The notes under the pieces were generated by a model, which saw only the letters and a program-made list of their open reading frames with translations, ran no database searches and was not told where the DNA came from. 38,882 nt of DNA. Source: Rhodocyclaceae bacterium. Lineage in GTDB: Bacteria; Pseudomonadota; Gammaproteobacteria; Burkholderiales; Rhodocyclaceae. Positions 27,417 to 36,011 of the stretch are shown one piece after another. Within the stretch, counting starts at the first letter, position 1, and each line of letters opens with the position of its first letter. Location of the stretch: assembly GCA_020445785.1 (NCBI GenBank), contig JAGRFZ010000025.1:1-38882 (forward strand), written 5' to 3'. Made by a program: the position numbers and the translations under genes.

Positions 27417-29348
27417 TCAAGCTTTGGCACCGGGCGCGCCTGTCGCAGCGAGGCTGCGAGCGGCCACCTCGAGGGGGGAAGGGACCTGCAGCAGGTGGGC
27501 ATTGCCGCTTTCCGCCAGTTCCGACAAGGCACGGCGGCTGACCAGCAGCAGCGATTCGCCGTCGGTGGCCACCAGCGTCAAAAGCTGGCGCATCGGACCG
27601 ATCCAGCCGACGCAGCCGTGCCAGCGCCCGAGTTCGTCGCCCTGCAGGTACAGCCACTCGCCGACATCCACCGACTTCAGCCACTTCGGCGCGACAGCCT
27701 CGCGCGGGCTGTGACCACCGTGCATCAGCAGGCGGGCCTGTTCGATGCCGGGAACCGGCCGCAGGCGCAATCCGACCGGGCGGGCGCGGCGGTAATCCGG
27801 TGGCGTCGCATTGCGCACGAGCGCCGAGTGCAGGTCCATGCAGGGCGCCAGTGCCGCCGTGCGTCGCTCCGGATCCAGGCCGAGCAGTTCGATGCCACCC
27901 TGCAGGCGCCCGATCAGCTCCGGCAGCCGGGGCAACAGGCGAGGGCCGTCGACGGTCGGCAGGGCACTGTCCACCAGATCCGCGGCGGTGCGCAGCAGGC
28001 CGTCGTATTCAGCGCTGCGCTCACCCCGGCCATAGGCGGCCCGGGCCAGCACCTGTACCCAGTACAGTTCGAGGAAATCCGCGACGGCGTCCGGCGTGCG
28101 CGTCTCGATCAATGCCCGCAGTGCGCGGCTGGCGCCGGCCAGGCAGTGGTCGTGGCGCTCGAAGCGCAGCGCCGCGTCGGCCGCGAGCCGGGCTGTGTCG
28201 CGCATGCCGCGCAGCCGCTCGTCGATCAGCGATTCGGTCGCGGCGAGCGCCTGCCGCAAGGCCTCCGCCGGTTCTGCGGGTTGCTGCGTCAGCGCACCGG
28301 CGATCTCTTCGACGCGACTCAGCCACGGCGATTCGCCCGGGGTGCAGGCGTCGATACCGGCACAGGCGGCGGCCATCGCCTGGGCGAGGCGATTGGCGGG
28401 ATGGTCGGCCGAAGCGAAAAGGGCGTCGGATTCGAGCGCCAGCTTGAGCAGTGGAATTCGCAGGTAAGCGAGTGAGCCGCGCAGCCCAGCGGCGAGCGAA
28501 GGCTCGACCGCCAGCGCCTCGAACAGCCGCTCGACCGTGCCTATCGCCGCCGCCCGCCGGGCGGTCAGCAGGGACGCCAACTGGCTGTTGCCGAAGCGTC
28601 CACCAGTGTTTCCGCAATGTTCGTCGATCCACTGGCCGATGAGACGCAGCAGATCCGGCGAGACCGGTTGACCGGGGCCGTCGGCTTCGTCGGCCGGCAG
28701 CATCGATTCGTGCAACGCGGCCAGCGCGCGTCCGGCCGGGGCGGCGGCCGGCACTGCGGCCGGACGTGTCGGTTGCGATCGCGCCGACGTGCACGACACG
28801 CCGGCTTCGCCAAAGGTCTCGATCAGCCCGAGATAAAGGGATCGCAGACAATGGGCCAATTCGTCGGCATTGTCGCTGAGCAGCCTGAGGCGCTGGTCCG
28901 GGTCCAGGTCGGCTGCCTCGGCCAGGCCCCGCAGGCCCCGGCAGGCGGCTTCGGGGCCGACGGGGCACTGCTCGGACGTCGTGTCGTGCTGCGCGAGGAT
29001 TTGCATCATGCCGGCGTGCACCCGCGCGAGTTCGGTTTCGCACCGCTCGCGCGCACGCCTTGCCACGTCACTGAGGACGATCGAAAATTCGAGATCCGCC
29101 TCATGCACCAGACTGATGCGTGATGCGGTGAGACTGCGTGCCGCCTCGAAGCCCTTGCGGTCCTTGAGGCCGGCCAGTTCGTCGAACGCCGCGCCGGCTT
29201 CGTCGGTGAGGCCGGCGCGCTGTGCGGGGCGCACGAAACCTCGGTCGCGCGCGAAGGCCTCGAGCGCGTCGAGAAACTGCTGGCGGCAGTGTGCCAGCAG
29301 CGTCGGCCGGTCCGATTCCGTGATCGCGCTCAGTGCCGGAACTCCCAT
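27417..29348 (-). CDS. DUF1631 family protein
   Basis: The product (643 aa from this start) matches the DUF1631 family, large mostly helical cytoplasmic proteins of unknown function that are common in beta- and gammaproteobacteria. Typical parts are HCRQQFLDALEAF near the N-terminus, SLVHEADLEFSIVLSDVA, a long Ala/Leu-rich helical middle, VADFLELYWVQVLARAAYGRG, and a C-terminal PilZ-like small beta region (VGEWLYLQGDELGRWHGCVGW ... LTLVATDGESLLLVSRRAL). The ATG at 29348 is chosen because it starts just before the conserved N-terminus and leaves room for a promoter to the divergent gene; a start further upstream cannot be excluded. Confidence 0.82.
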   Translation of the reverse strand: MGVPALSAITESDRPTLLAHCRQQFLDALEAFARDRGFVRPAQRAGLTDEAGAAFDELAGLKDRKGFEAARSLTASRISLVHEADLEFSIVLSDVARRARERCETELARVHAGMMQILAQHDTTSEQCPVGPEAACRGLRGLAEAADLDPDQRLRLLSDNADELAHCLRSLYLGLIETFGEAGVSCTSARSQPTRPAAVPAAAPAGRALAALHESMLPADEADGPGQPVSPDLLRLIGQWIDEHCGNTGGRFGNSQLASLLTARRAAAIGTVERLFEALAVEPSLAAGLRGSLAYLRIPLLKLALESDALFASADHPANRLAQAMAAACAGIDACTPGESPWLSRVEEIAGALTQQPAEPAEALRQALAATESLIDERLRGMRDTARLAADAALRFERHDHCLAGASRALRALIETRTPDAVADFLELYWVQVLARAAYGRGERSAEYDGLLRTAADLVDSALPTVDGPRLLPRLPELIGRLQGGIELLGLDPERRTAALAPCMDLHSALVRNATPPDYRRARPVGLRLRPVPGIEQARLLMHGGHSPREAVAPKWLKSVDVGEWLYLQGDELGRWHGCVGWIGPMRQLLTLVATDGESLLLVSRRALSELAESGNAHLLQVPSPLEVAARSLAATGAPGAKA

Positions 29349-29464
29349 TCTTTCAAGGGACTTTCCGGTGATGCTGACGTAATTTCGAGGCCTCGGCAAG
29401 ATCGAACCGTGATCGGGAGACGAGTGGGGGAACGCCGTCGTCGCATCACGCGGGAGGGAATGCG

Positions 29465-29977
29465 TTGCATCCATTGATGCCGTGGCATGCATGGATCGGC
29501 GGTGTCGGCGCCGTGCTCCTCGTCATCTGCCTGTCGAGCGGCCACCCCAGGGCTGCGCTGCTCGTCACCGCGCTGTGCGCCTATTCCTGGGGTGCACTGC
29601 TGGTGGAGGCGGTATCGCGATTGCCGGCGTACTTCCGCCGGCGCCGCTACAGGGGATGGGAAGGTCGCTACTACGAGTTCGATGGTCGACAGCTTCGGGT
29701 CGAGCCCGGTGCCGACGATGTGCCCTGGGCGTGGCTGGACGATGTGCTGCGCGAATTCGAGCTGAAGCGGGACGGCCTGCACCTCGGGGGACTGTCTTCG
29801 TCCGAATACCGGCGGCCGCTCGATGGCCCGGAACTGCTGTCGCTGGCCGGCATCGAGCGTTTGGCGCGCGTTTCGCGCACGCCGTCGGCGGCCCGCTTCG
29901 CGCGTTGGTTCGAGGGTTCCGTGCACCGGCCGGCGATACGCCGCGCGGCGACGGTGCGCGATGGCCGGCGCGGGTGA
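29465..29977 (+). CDS. Small two-helix membrane protein, unknown function
   Basis: The product (170 aa) has two hydrophobic segments near the N-terminus (about 11-25 and 30-48), followed by an Arg-rich junction (RRRRYRGWEGRYYEF) and a soluble domain with a compact beta/alpha pattern (EFDGRQLRVEPGADDVPWAW ... LDGPELLSLAGIERLA). I do not recognise a named family. The start is unusual: a TTG at 29465 lies six bases after GGGAGGG, while the next ATG at 29477 has no good ribosome binding site. It is divergent from the DUF1631 gene and convergent with the sirtuin gene. Codon use fits the genome. Confidence 0.7.
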   Translation: MHPLMPWHAWIGGVGAVLLVICLSSGHPRAALLVTALCAYSWGALLVEAVSRLPAYFRRRRYRGWEGRYYEFDGRQLRVEPGADDVPWAWLDDVLREFELKRDGLHLGGLSSSEYRRPLDGPELLSLAGIERLARVSRTPSAARFARWFEGSVHRPAIRRAATVRDGRRG

Positions 29978-29985
29978 GGGCCGGC

Positions 29986-30756
29986 CTATCGGGCATGGCG
30001 TCGGCGTTCCGACGCTGCCAGCAATGCCGGCAGCACCTGACCGGCCGGGCCTCGGAGGTTGAAATCGGCAATCTCGTCGAGTGCGGTCGTTTGCGGATTG
30101 ACCTGGACTACGCAACTGCCGCGGCGGGAAGCCCAACCCGGAATCTCGGCGGCCGGCCAGACCATCGACGACGTGCCCACGCTGAACAGCAGGTCGGTAC
30201 TCGCGAGGGCCGCCATCGCGGCCTGCCAGTCCGACTCGGGCAGGGTTTCGCCGAACCACACCACACCCGGCCGCAGAGGGCCGCCACACTTGCGGCAGCT
30301 CGGCGGTGTCATGCGCGCGCCGCCGTCGGCTGGGGTCGGCGTGCCCGCCGGGTGTCGCGTCGGCAGGCCACAGTCGAAGCAGCGGGGCCGCGACAGGTGG
30401 CCATGGAGGTGGGCGCAGACCGTGCTGCCGGCACGCTCGTGGAGATCGTCCACGTTCTGCGTGACGATGCTCACCCGCCGATCGGCAGCGAGCGCGGCGA
30501 TCGCGCGGTGAGCCGGATTGGGCTGGGCCTGCAAGACCTTCATCCGCCGCCATTCGTACCAGCCCCAGACCAGCGCGGGATCCCGCGCGAAGGCCTCGGG
30601 CGTGGCCAATTCGGTGGCGTCGAACCGGGCCCACAGGCCATGCATCGCGTCGCGGAAGGTCGGGATCCCGCTTTCCGCCGAGACGCCGGCACCGGTGAAG
30701 AACATCACGTGGCGCGCGTGCTCGAGCCGCGCCAACAGGTCGTCGGAAAAGTCCAT
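29986..30756 (-). CDS. cobB: NAD-dependent protein deacylase (sirtuin, class III)
   Basis: The product (256 aa) removes acyl groups from lysine using NAD. Visible features are GAGVSAESGIPTFRD (22-36), TQNVDDLHERAG (99-110), catalytic His118 in HLHGH, four zinc-binding cysteines (126, 129, 154, 157) and VWFGE. The Tyr67-x-x-Arg70 pair in WYEWR is the SIRT5/class III signature for negatively charged acyl groups, so desuccinylation or demalonylation is likely in addition to deacetylation. The ATG at 30756 gives a normal sirtuin length. The gene is transcribed alone. Confidence 0.93.
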   Translation of the reverse strand: MDFSDDLLARLEHARHVMFFTGAGVSAESGIPTFRDAMHGLWARFDATELATPEAFARDPALVWGWYEWRRMKVLQAQPNPAHRAIAALAADRRVSIVTQNVDDLHERAGSTVCAHLHGHLSRPRCFDCGLPTRHPAGTPTPADGGARMTPPSCRKCGGPLRPGVVWFGETLPESDWQAAMAALASTDLLFSVGTSSMVWPAAEIPGWASRRGSCVVQVNPQTTALDEIADFNLRGPAGQVLPALLAASERRRHAR

Positions 30757-30808
30757 GGGATGGTTCGTGGCGGACGTGCTGCGGCGAAGGAAGGGCGCTC
30801 TGCGGCGC

Positions 30809-30843
30809 AAAAAAACATCGGGCCGGTGTTCAACCGGCCCGAT
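30809..30843 (-). terminator. Intrinsic terminator of the small peptide gene
   Basis: On the minus strand a perfect 11-bp stem (ATCGGGCCGGT with its complement) with a 5-base loop is followed, one base later, by seven T residues. It lies 23 bp after the stop codon of the 44-residue peptide gene, and upstream of the sirtuin gene on the same strand. Confidence 0.93.
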
Positions 30844-30866
30844 TCTCGTCGCCCCCGCGGGGCGTG

Positions 30867-31001
30867 TCAGGCTGATGGCTTTTTCGGCGTACTCATCCCG
30901 CCACGGTCGTCCGTTGCATGGTCGCCCGAGCACCCGGCCCAGACATTGACGCTTGCCACGGAAAAGAGGGTCGCCATCAACGCCGCGATCAAACGTGACA
31001 T
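30867..31001 (-). CDS. 44-residue exported peptide, possible lipoprotein
   Basis: This small ORF has all the marks of a real gene: AAAGGAG at good spacing before the ATG at 31001, a promoter candidate 30 bp upstream, and a strong terminator 23 bp after the TGA. The peptide starts MSRLIAALMATLFSVASVNV, a signal peptide, followed by WAGCSGD. Cleavage after VWA would release about 22 residues; Cys24 follows Ala-Gly in a near-lipobox, so lipidation is possible, although Trp at position -3 is unusual. The mature part is hydrophilic (SGDHATDDRGGMSTPKKPSA). It resembles other small secreted peptides of betaproteobacteria in design only; I know no function. Confidence 0.72.
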   Translation of the reverse strand: MSRLIAALMATLFSVASVNVWAGCSGDHATDDRGGMSTPKKPSA

Positions 31002-31030
31002 TCAGTCTCCTTTACCGTTGCCACGATCTT

Positions 31031-31059
31031 GTTCTAGACATCGCGCCAGGGCGAATCAA
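31031..31059 (-). promoter_or_regulatory. Candidate sigma-70 promoter for the small peptide gene
   Basis: On the minus strand, TTGATT (31054-31059) is followed after exactly 17 bp by TAGAAC (31031-31036). Each matches four of six consensus bases of the -35 and -10 boxes. Transcription would start near 31024, leaving a leader of about 23 bases that includes the AAAGGAG ribosome binding site. Confidence 0.55.
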
Positions 31060-31123
31060 GCCGACTTGTTGCGCTGCCAGACGAGTGGCAGGAAAGTGGG
31101 TGCGAGCGGCGGCGGCGTCGTGG

Positions 31124-32160
31124 TCATGGCCCTACCGGGGTTTCGCGAGTTCCGGTGCGGGCGAAGTCGGGCAGCGCATAGCGACGCCGGTAAGCGCCCG
31201 GCGCCAGACCGGTCAGCCGTCGGAACAGCCGCCGAAAGAATGCGGGATCCTCGTAGCCGACCTGCCAGGCGATGTCCTCGATCGACTGCTCGCCGGCTTC
31301 GAGCAGGCGCTTGGCGTGCTCGATCCTGAGGTGCTGAACGTAGTCCAGCGGTCGCAGGCCTGTGGCATTCCTGAATCGACGCTTCAAGCTCCGCTCGGCC
31401 AGCCCCGAGTGGTGCGCCATCTCCTCGACCGGCCGCGCGACGGCGCGGTGGTCGGCCAACCACGCCTGCAATTCGAGAATGAGCGCATCGCCGTGATCGC
31501 TGCGGCCTTCGAACACCATGTAGGGCGCGATACCGTCGTGGTGCCACTGCAAGGCGAAGAAGCGGGCCACGCTTGGGCAGCGGCGCTGCCGACATGGCGC
31601 GCGACCAGGTAGAGCACCAGATCGTGCCAGGTCATCGATGCGCCGGAGGTCACCAGCTCGTGGTGGGCGCCGCTGACCACGAGCACCTTTTCCGGCCACA
31701 GCCCGACCGACGGGAAGGCCCGGCGGAACGCGGCCTCGTAGCCCCAGTGCGCGGTGGCCTCGCGGCCATCGAAAGGCCGCTCCCGGCGAGCAGGAACACG
31801 CCGGAGCAGGCCGAGCACAGTTCGCTGCCCTGGCCGTGCATGCGGCCCTGCCAGTCGACGAGTTGCGGATACCGTCCCTGGTGCCAGCCGTCCGCCTTCC
31901 AGCAGGACCGATGGCGCGAGGACGATGTCGGTGCGCGCGATCTCGTGCACGGCGCGATGGCAATGCACGGGAATCCCGCTGGCCAGCATCAGGGGGCGGC
32001 GGCGCTCGCCGACGATCTCCACCTGGAACGGCGGATCGTCCGGGATCGACGGGTGAAAGCCCCGCAGCATGCGGAACGAACCGAGCACGTCGTAGATGCC
32101 GGTGAGGGTCGATACGACCGCATCCGGAAAGGCGAGAAGGGCGACGGCGCGATCCGACAT
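31124..32160 (-). pseudogene. GlxA-type AraC regulator, disrupted by three frameshifts
   Basis: The gene encodes a DJ-1/PfpI-like N-terminal domain (MSDRAVALLAFPDAVVS ... APSVLLEGG) and a C-terminal AraC helix-turn-helix domain (SGLAERSLKRRFRNATGLRP ... EDIAWQVGYEDPAFFRRLFRRL). No single frame covers it. Reading from the ATG at 32160, the frame must shift by one extra base near 31889 (before WHQGRYPQLVDWQG), then by one missing base near 31775 (between SGL and FDGREA), then by another missing base near 31570 (between AAAQ and VARFFALQW). The pieces read across the shifts as one family-typical protein of about 345 residues. Either the gene is decaying or the assembly has indel errors here. The C-terminal DNA-binding half is intact but lacks its own start. 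Confidence 0.85.
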
Positions 32161-32272
32161 GCGGGCTGCTCTGGCAGAAAGGCACCGATCGAGTCCACTC
32201 TCGCACTCGTGGTGCCCCCGGTCAATCGACATACTCGAGCCGCGATCAATCGACGGATTTCCGGTGGATGCG

Positions 32273-33430
32273 ATGACGACGATTCCGGCAGACATCGACC
32301 AAGACGTGCTCGACGCGCACGTGGCGAGACTGTTCGCGGACCTTTCCGCCGGCTACGGCGGCGTCATGGTCAGCATCGGCACCCGGCTCGGACTGTATGC
32401 GGCGATGGCCGGCCAGGGAGCCCCGTCTGCGCCCGAGGTGGCCGCGCGGGCCGGCTGCGCAGAGCGCTATGCGCGCGAGTGGCTGAACAGCCAGCGCTAT
32501 CTCGTCTACCACGCCTCGCGCGAGCGCTACGAGCTGACGCCGGAGTCGGCGCTGGTGCTCGCCGACGCCGATTCGCCGGTGTTCCTGCCCCATGCCTGGC
32601 AGGTGGTCGCCTCGATGTGGGCCGACGAAGAGCGGGCGGCGGACACGATGCGCACCGGCGAGGGCGTGCCCTGGGGGGAACACGATCGCCGCCTGTACTG
32701 CGGTGTTGCCGCATTCTTCCGCAACGGCTACGCGGCGAAACTGGTGCTGCACTGGTTGCCGGCGTTCGACGGCGTGGTCGAGCGATTGGCGCGGGGTGCC
32801 CGCATCGCCGACGTCGGCTGCGGCCACGGCCACTCGACCCTGCTCATGGCGCGCGCCTATCTCCGATCCCGATTCTTCGGCTACGACACCCACCAAGGGT
32901 CGATCGACGAGGCAAGGCGACTCGCCGCCGCCGCCGGGCTTGCCGACCGGGTTTCCTTCGAGCGTGCCGACAGCGAAAGCTACCGCGAGCGCGAGCTGGA
33001 CCTGATCTGCTTCTTCGACTGCCGCCCCGACATGGGGCACCCGGTACGAGCGGCGCGCCACGCCCGCTCGGCACTGGTACGCGACGGCTCGGTGATGTTC
33101 GTGGAACCGACTGCCGGCGACCGCGTCGAGGACAACATCAACCCGGTCGGACGGCAGCGCCGGCAGCAGGACCCATCGGCCGCCCTGGAGCGTGTGGCTC
33201 GATCGTCGATGCGCTCTTCGTGGCGCCGCGCGTGGCCGATCGCATTCGGCACGAAGCACGGCGCCTCGCCGGTCGCGCAGAGGATCCGGCCAGCGGCGTC
33301 GCTGCGGATTCATCGTGCCGCCTCGGTGGCGGAGCGATCTGCGCCGGCTGGGTCGCGACCCTGCATGCGATCGCTTTCCCACTGGTCGCGCACGGTCTTG
33401 GCGAGGGTGAAGGCGCTGGAGATCAGATAG
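32273..33430 (+). CDS. SAM-dependent methyltransferase with disrupted 3' end
   Basis: Residues 1 to about 290 match a family of class I methyltransferases with an N-terminal winged-helix dimerisation domain (ADLSAGYGGVMVSIGTRLGLYAAM, AREWLNSQRYLVYH), a SAM site at IADVGCGHGHSTLLMA, and FFDCRPDMGHPVRAARHA then VEPTAGDRVEDNINPVGR. After that point (about 33150) the expected continuation, usually ending in an AETPFN-like strand, cannot be found in any frame. The open frame runs on as Arg/Ser-rich sequence to 33430, overlapping the opposite-strand YiaA-like gene by about 120 bp. A frameshift, a small rearrangement or assembly error is likely. It is divergent from the damaged AraC gene, which may once have controlled it. 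Confidence 0.7.
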   Translation: MTTIPADIDQDVLDAHVARLFADLSAGYGGVMVSIGTRLGLYAAMAGQGAPSAPEVAARAGCAERYAREWLNSQRYLVYHASRERYELTPESALVLADADSPVFLPHAWQVVASMWADEERAADTMRTGEGVPWGEHDRRLYCGVAAFFRNGYAAKLVLHWLPAFDGVVERLARGARIADVGCGHGHSTLLMARAYLRSRFFGYDTHQGSIDEARRLAAAAGLADRVSFERADSESYRERELDLICFFDCRPDMGHPVRAARHARSALVRDGSVMFVEPTAGDRVEDNINPVGRQRRQQDPSAALERVARSSMRSSWRRAWPIAFGTKHGASPVAQRIRPAASLRIHRAASVAERSAPAGSRPCMRSLSHWSRTVLARVKALEIR

Positions 33431-33765
33431 AGCCAGCTCACCGCCAGATAGGCTTTCCAGGTGGGATGGATACCCATCTTCCACAAACCCCACGCGGTCA
33501 TGCCCATCGCGGCGGCGAAGCCGCCCCAGACCACGGCCTTCCAAGCCGGCGTGTCCTGGCTGCCGGCCTCGGCGTCCCGGATCGACTTTGCCAATGCGAA
33601 GGCCGACGACAGGCTGAAGACGTAGCCCATGACCATGAATGCGCGGTCGAGTCCCGTGCCGGGCAACCACAACAGACCGCTGGCGCACAGCACGGCGGCG
33701 ACGCCGAAGGAGATCCAGACCTGTGCGCGCCAGGCGTGGGTGTCACGGCGGGGGATGGTTTGCAT
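33310..33765 (-). CDS. YiaA/YiaB-like inner-membrane protein
   Basis: The product (151 aa) contains two copies of the two-helix YiaAB module: hydrophobic segments at about 16-34 and 40-60, each pair ending in SAFALAKSIRDAE, and a second pair at about 75-96 and 104-124 ending in SAFTLAKTVRDQWE. The repeated S-S-A-F-x-L-A-K-x-[IV]-R-D stretch is the family signature. Function is unknown. The ATG at 33765 is preceded by GGGAG. Its 3' end overlaps the run-on frame of the neighbouring methyltransferase, but this gene is the one that looks intact. Confidence 0.88.
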   Translation of the reverse strand: MQTIPRRDTHAWRAQVWISFGVAAVLCASGLLWLPGTGLDRAFMVMGYVFSLSSAFALAKSIRDAEAGSQDTPAWKAVVWGGFAAAMGMTAWGLWKMGIHPTWKAYLAVSWLYLISSAFTLAKTVRDQWESDRMQGRDPAGADRSATEAAR

Positions 33766-33966
33766 CGACGGCTCCCGGTACGGTTGTGCATGGATCGATG
33801 CTGGCCGGCGGGCGGCGAGATGACCAGCGAAGCGGCGCCGGTGCCGAATCGGCGGCCCTCGCGTATCGTTCGGTGATACCCGTGCCCCGGCGCTCGCCAG
33901 TTTCCGGGCCGGCCCCTAAGCTTTGCGCCATACGTGCCCGAGCGACGGCGATTGGAGGGTAGTTCG

Positions 33967-34728
33967 GTGAGCACCACCCACGACATGATCGAAATCCTCA
34001 AGGCCGAACTGAAGCTGGCTGGCCTCACCTATGCTGCCTTGGCCAAGCAGCTCGGCATCGCCGAATCCAGCGTCAAGCGGATGTTCTCGGCGGCCGGCGA
34101 CATGCCGCTGTCCCGCGTCGATGCGATCTGCCGCGTGCTCAAGCTCGACTTCGCCGACCTGTCGCGCAGTGTCGCCGAGCGCGAGCCCCTCATCAGCGAA
34201 CTTTCGCTGGCCCAGGAACAGGCGGTGGTGGCCGACCGCCAACTGCTGCTGGTGGCGATCTGCTGCCTCTCGCGCTGGTCACTGGATCAGATCGTGGCCA
34301 CCTACCGGCTGTCGGAGCCGGAGTGCATCCGCGCACTGGTGCGACTCGACCGGCTCGGCGTGATCGACCTGCGCCCCGACAATCGCTACCACCTGAAACT
34401 CGCCAAGGGTTTCCGCTGGCGGCCCCACGGACCGGTGATGGGTTTCTTTCGCAGCGAAGTCATCGACGACTACTTTGCCGGTGGCTTCGACGGCGCGTCG
34501 GAATTGCTGATGGTGGTCAATGGCCAGATCGGCTGCGGCCAGGCCGAGGCCCTGCGCGAGCGCCTGGCCCGCGTCGCACACGATTTCGCGCAGCAGCACA
34601 TCGCCGACCAGAAGCTGCCGGCCGGTCAGCGCCGACCGTACACTGTCGTCATCGGCATGCGTTCGTGGCTGATGGCGGCCTTCCGCGACCTGATGCGCCC
34701 CGAGGCCCAGTGGCCGCCCCAGCCGTGA
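33967..34728 (+). CDS. XRE-type helix-turn-helix regulator with C-terminal domain
   Basis: The product (253 aa) starts with a helix-turn-helix (about 6-62: IEILKAELKLAGLTYAALAKQLGIAESSVKRMF). The following region reads like a second winged-helix (about 95-140: LDQIVATYRLSEPECIRALVRLDRLGVIDLRPDNRY) and the C-terminal domain is alpha/beta (FFRSEVIDDYFAGGFDGASELLMVVNGQIGCG). A GTG start at 33967 fits GGAGGG eight bases upstream; the next in-frame ATG would drop six residues. It overlaps the amidohydrolase gene by four bases (GTGA), so both belong to one operon and it may regulate that cluster. Confidence 0.82.
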   Translation: MSTTHDMIEILKAELKLAGLTYAALAKQLGIAESSVKRMFSAAGDMPLSRVDAICRVLKLDFADLSRSVAEREPLISELSLAQEQAVVADRQLLLVAICCLSRWSLDQIVATYRLSEPECIRALVRLDRLGVIDLRPDNRYHLKLAKGFRWRPHGPVMGFFRSEVIDDYFAGGFDGASELLMVVNGQIGCGQAEALRERLARVAHDFAQQHIADQKLPAGQRRPYTVVIGMRSWLMAAFRDLMRPEAQWPPQP

Positions 34729-36011
34729 CGCTCGAGTCGAAGAACGCGGTCAACCCGGCGAGCGCGCGGTGCGATCCCGCGCGCCGCCGCTGGTTGCGGG
34801 CATCGCTCGGACTGGGTGTGGTGGCCCTCGCCGGCGTCGCCGGCTACGCCCGCCCGCGGCTGCTGCACCCGTGCGCGTCGTCGCTCTCGCCCGAACTCGC
34901 GGCCCATCCCCTGGTGGCGGCGGCCTGGCGGGGTCTCGACCCGGCGCAGGTATGGGACTGCCACGTACATCTGGCCGGCATCGGTGATGGCGGCAGCGGC
35001 ATCCGCATCTCGACGCGGATGCTGAGCCCCTGGCATCCGGCCGAGTATGTCCAGCGCCTCTTCTACATGAACGCCGCCTGCGTCGAGGAGGCGCCGGGGC
35101 GCGTGGACGACAGTTTCGTCGAGCGGCTGCACGCGCTGATGAGCGATCTGCCGGGCGGCTGCAAGTTGATGCTGTATGCCTTCGAGCAGGCCCACGATGC
35201 CGCCGGACGGCCGCTGCCCGGGGCCAGTGCTTTCCACGTGCCCGATGGCTGGGCCCGGCGCGTCGCCCACTCGGCACCCCGATCCTTCGAGTGGGTCTGC
35301 TCGATCCACCCCTACCGACCGGATGCCGTGGATGCGCTCGAGGCGGCCGCCGCGGCCGGCGCCCGCGCCGTCAAGTGGCTGCCGCCGGCGATGGGCATCG
35401 ATCCCGCCGACGCCGCTTGCGACCGGTTCTACGATGCGCTCGCGCGCCTCGCCCTGCCGCTGATCACCCACGCCGGCGAGGAACGTGCGGTGCGCGGCGT
35501 CGGCCGTACCGACTGGGGCAACCCGCTGCGCCTGCGGCGGGCGCTGGACCGGGGCGTGCGCGTCGTGCTGGCCCACTGCGCAAGTCTCGGCGAGGACCTC
35601 GATCTCGATCGCGGCAGCGCCGCGCGTCCGCTGCCCAGTTTCGAATTGTTTGCCCGCATGATGGACGAACCCAGGGCCCGAGACCGGCTCTACGGAGACA
35701 TCTCGGCGGTGGTGTTCCGCAACCGGGCGCCCGCCGTCGTGGCGCGCCTGATCGATCGGGAGGACTGGCACCGACGCCTGCTGTATGGCAGCGATTACCC
35801 CCTGCCGGGGGTGCTGCCGCTGACTTCACCGTCTTCACTGGCCGCAGCGGGCCTGCTCGATGGGGAGGCGGTTGACGTCCTCGACCGCCTGCAGCTCGCC
35901 AACCCCCTGCTCTTCGATCTGGTGCTGAAGCGTTCCCTCCGCAGCCAAGGTCGTGGCCTGCCCCGCCACGTATTCGAGACCCGGCGGGTCTTCGATCGGA
36001 GCGCGGCGTGA
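34725..36011 (+). CDS. Exported amidohydrolase (metal-dependent, PF04909-type)
   Basis: The product (428 aa) is predicted to be exported by a twin-arginine-like signal (ARRRWLRASLGLGVVALAGV, about residues 19-38). The metal-binding set of the amidohydrolase-2 type is present: His80 and His82 in DCHVHLAG, Lys217 in VKWLPP, His249 in THAGEE, His284 in LAHCAS and Asp357 in YGSDYP. It hydrolyses or decarboxylates an unknown substrate. The start is a GTG at 34725 that overlaps the regulator stop codon (GTGA); an alternative GTG at 34710 has GAGG four bases upstream and cannot be excluded. The following ORF overlaps its stop in the same way. Confidence 0.82.
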   Translation: MTLESKNAVNPASARCDPARRRWLRASLGLGVVALAGVAGYARPRLLHPCASSLSPELAAHPLVAAAWRGLDPAQVWDCHVHLAGIGDGGSGIRISTRMLSPWHPAEYVQRLFYMNAACVEEAPGRVDDSFVERLHALMSDLPGGCKLMLYAFEQAHDAAGRPLPGASAFHVPDGWARRVAHSAPRSFEWVCSIHPYRPDAVDALEAAAAAGARAVKWLPPAMGIDPADAACDRFYDALARLALPLITHAGEERAVRGVGRTDWGNPLRLRRALDRGVRVVLAHCASLGEDLDLDRGSAARPLPSFELFARMMDEPRARDRLYGDISAVVFRNRAPAVVARLIDREDWHRRLLYGSDYPLPGVLPLTSPSSLAAAGLLDGEAVDVLDRLQLANPLLFDLVLKRSLRSQGRGLPRHVFETRRVFDRSAA

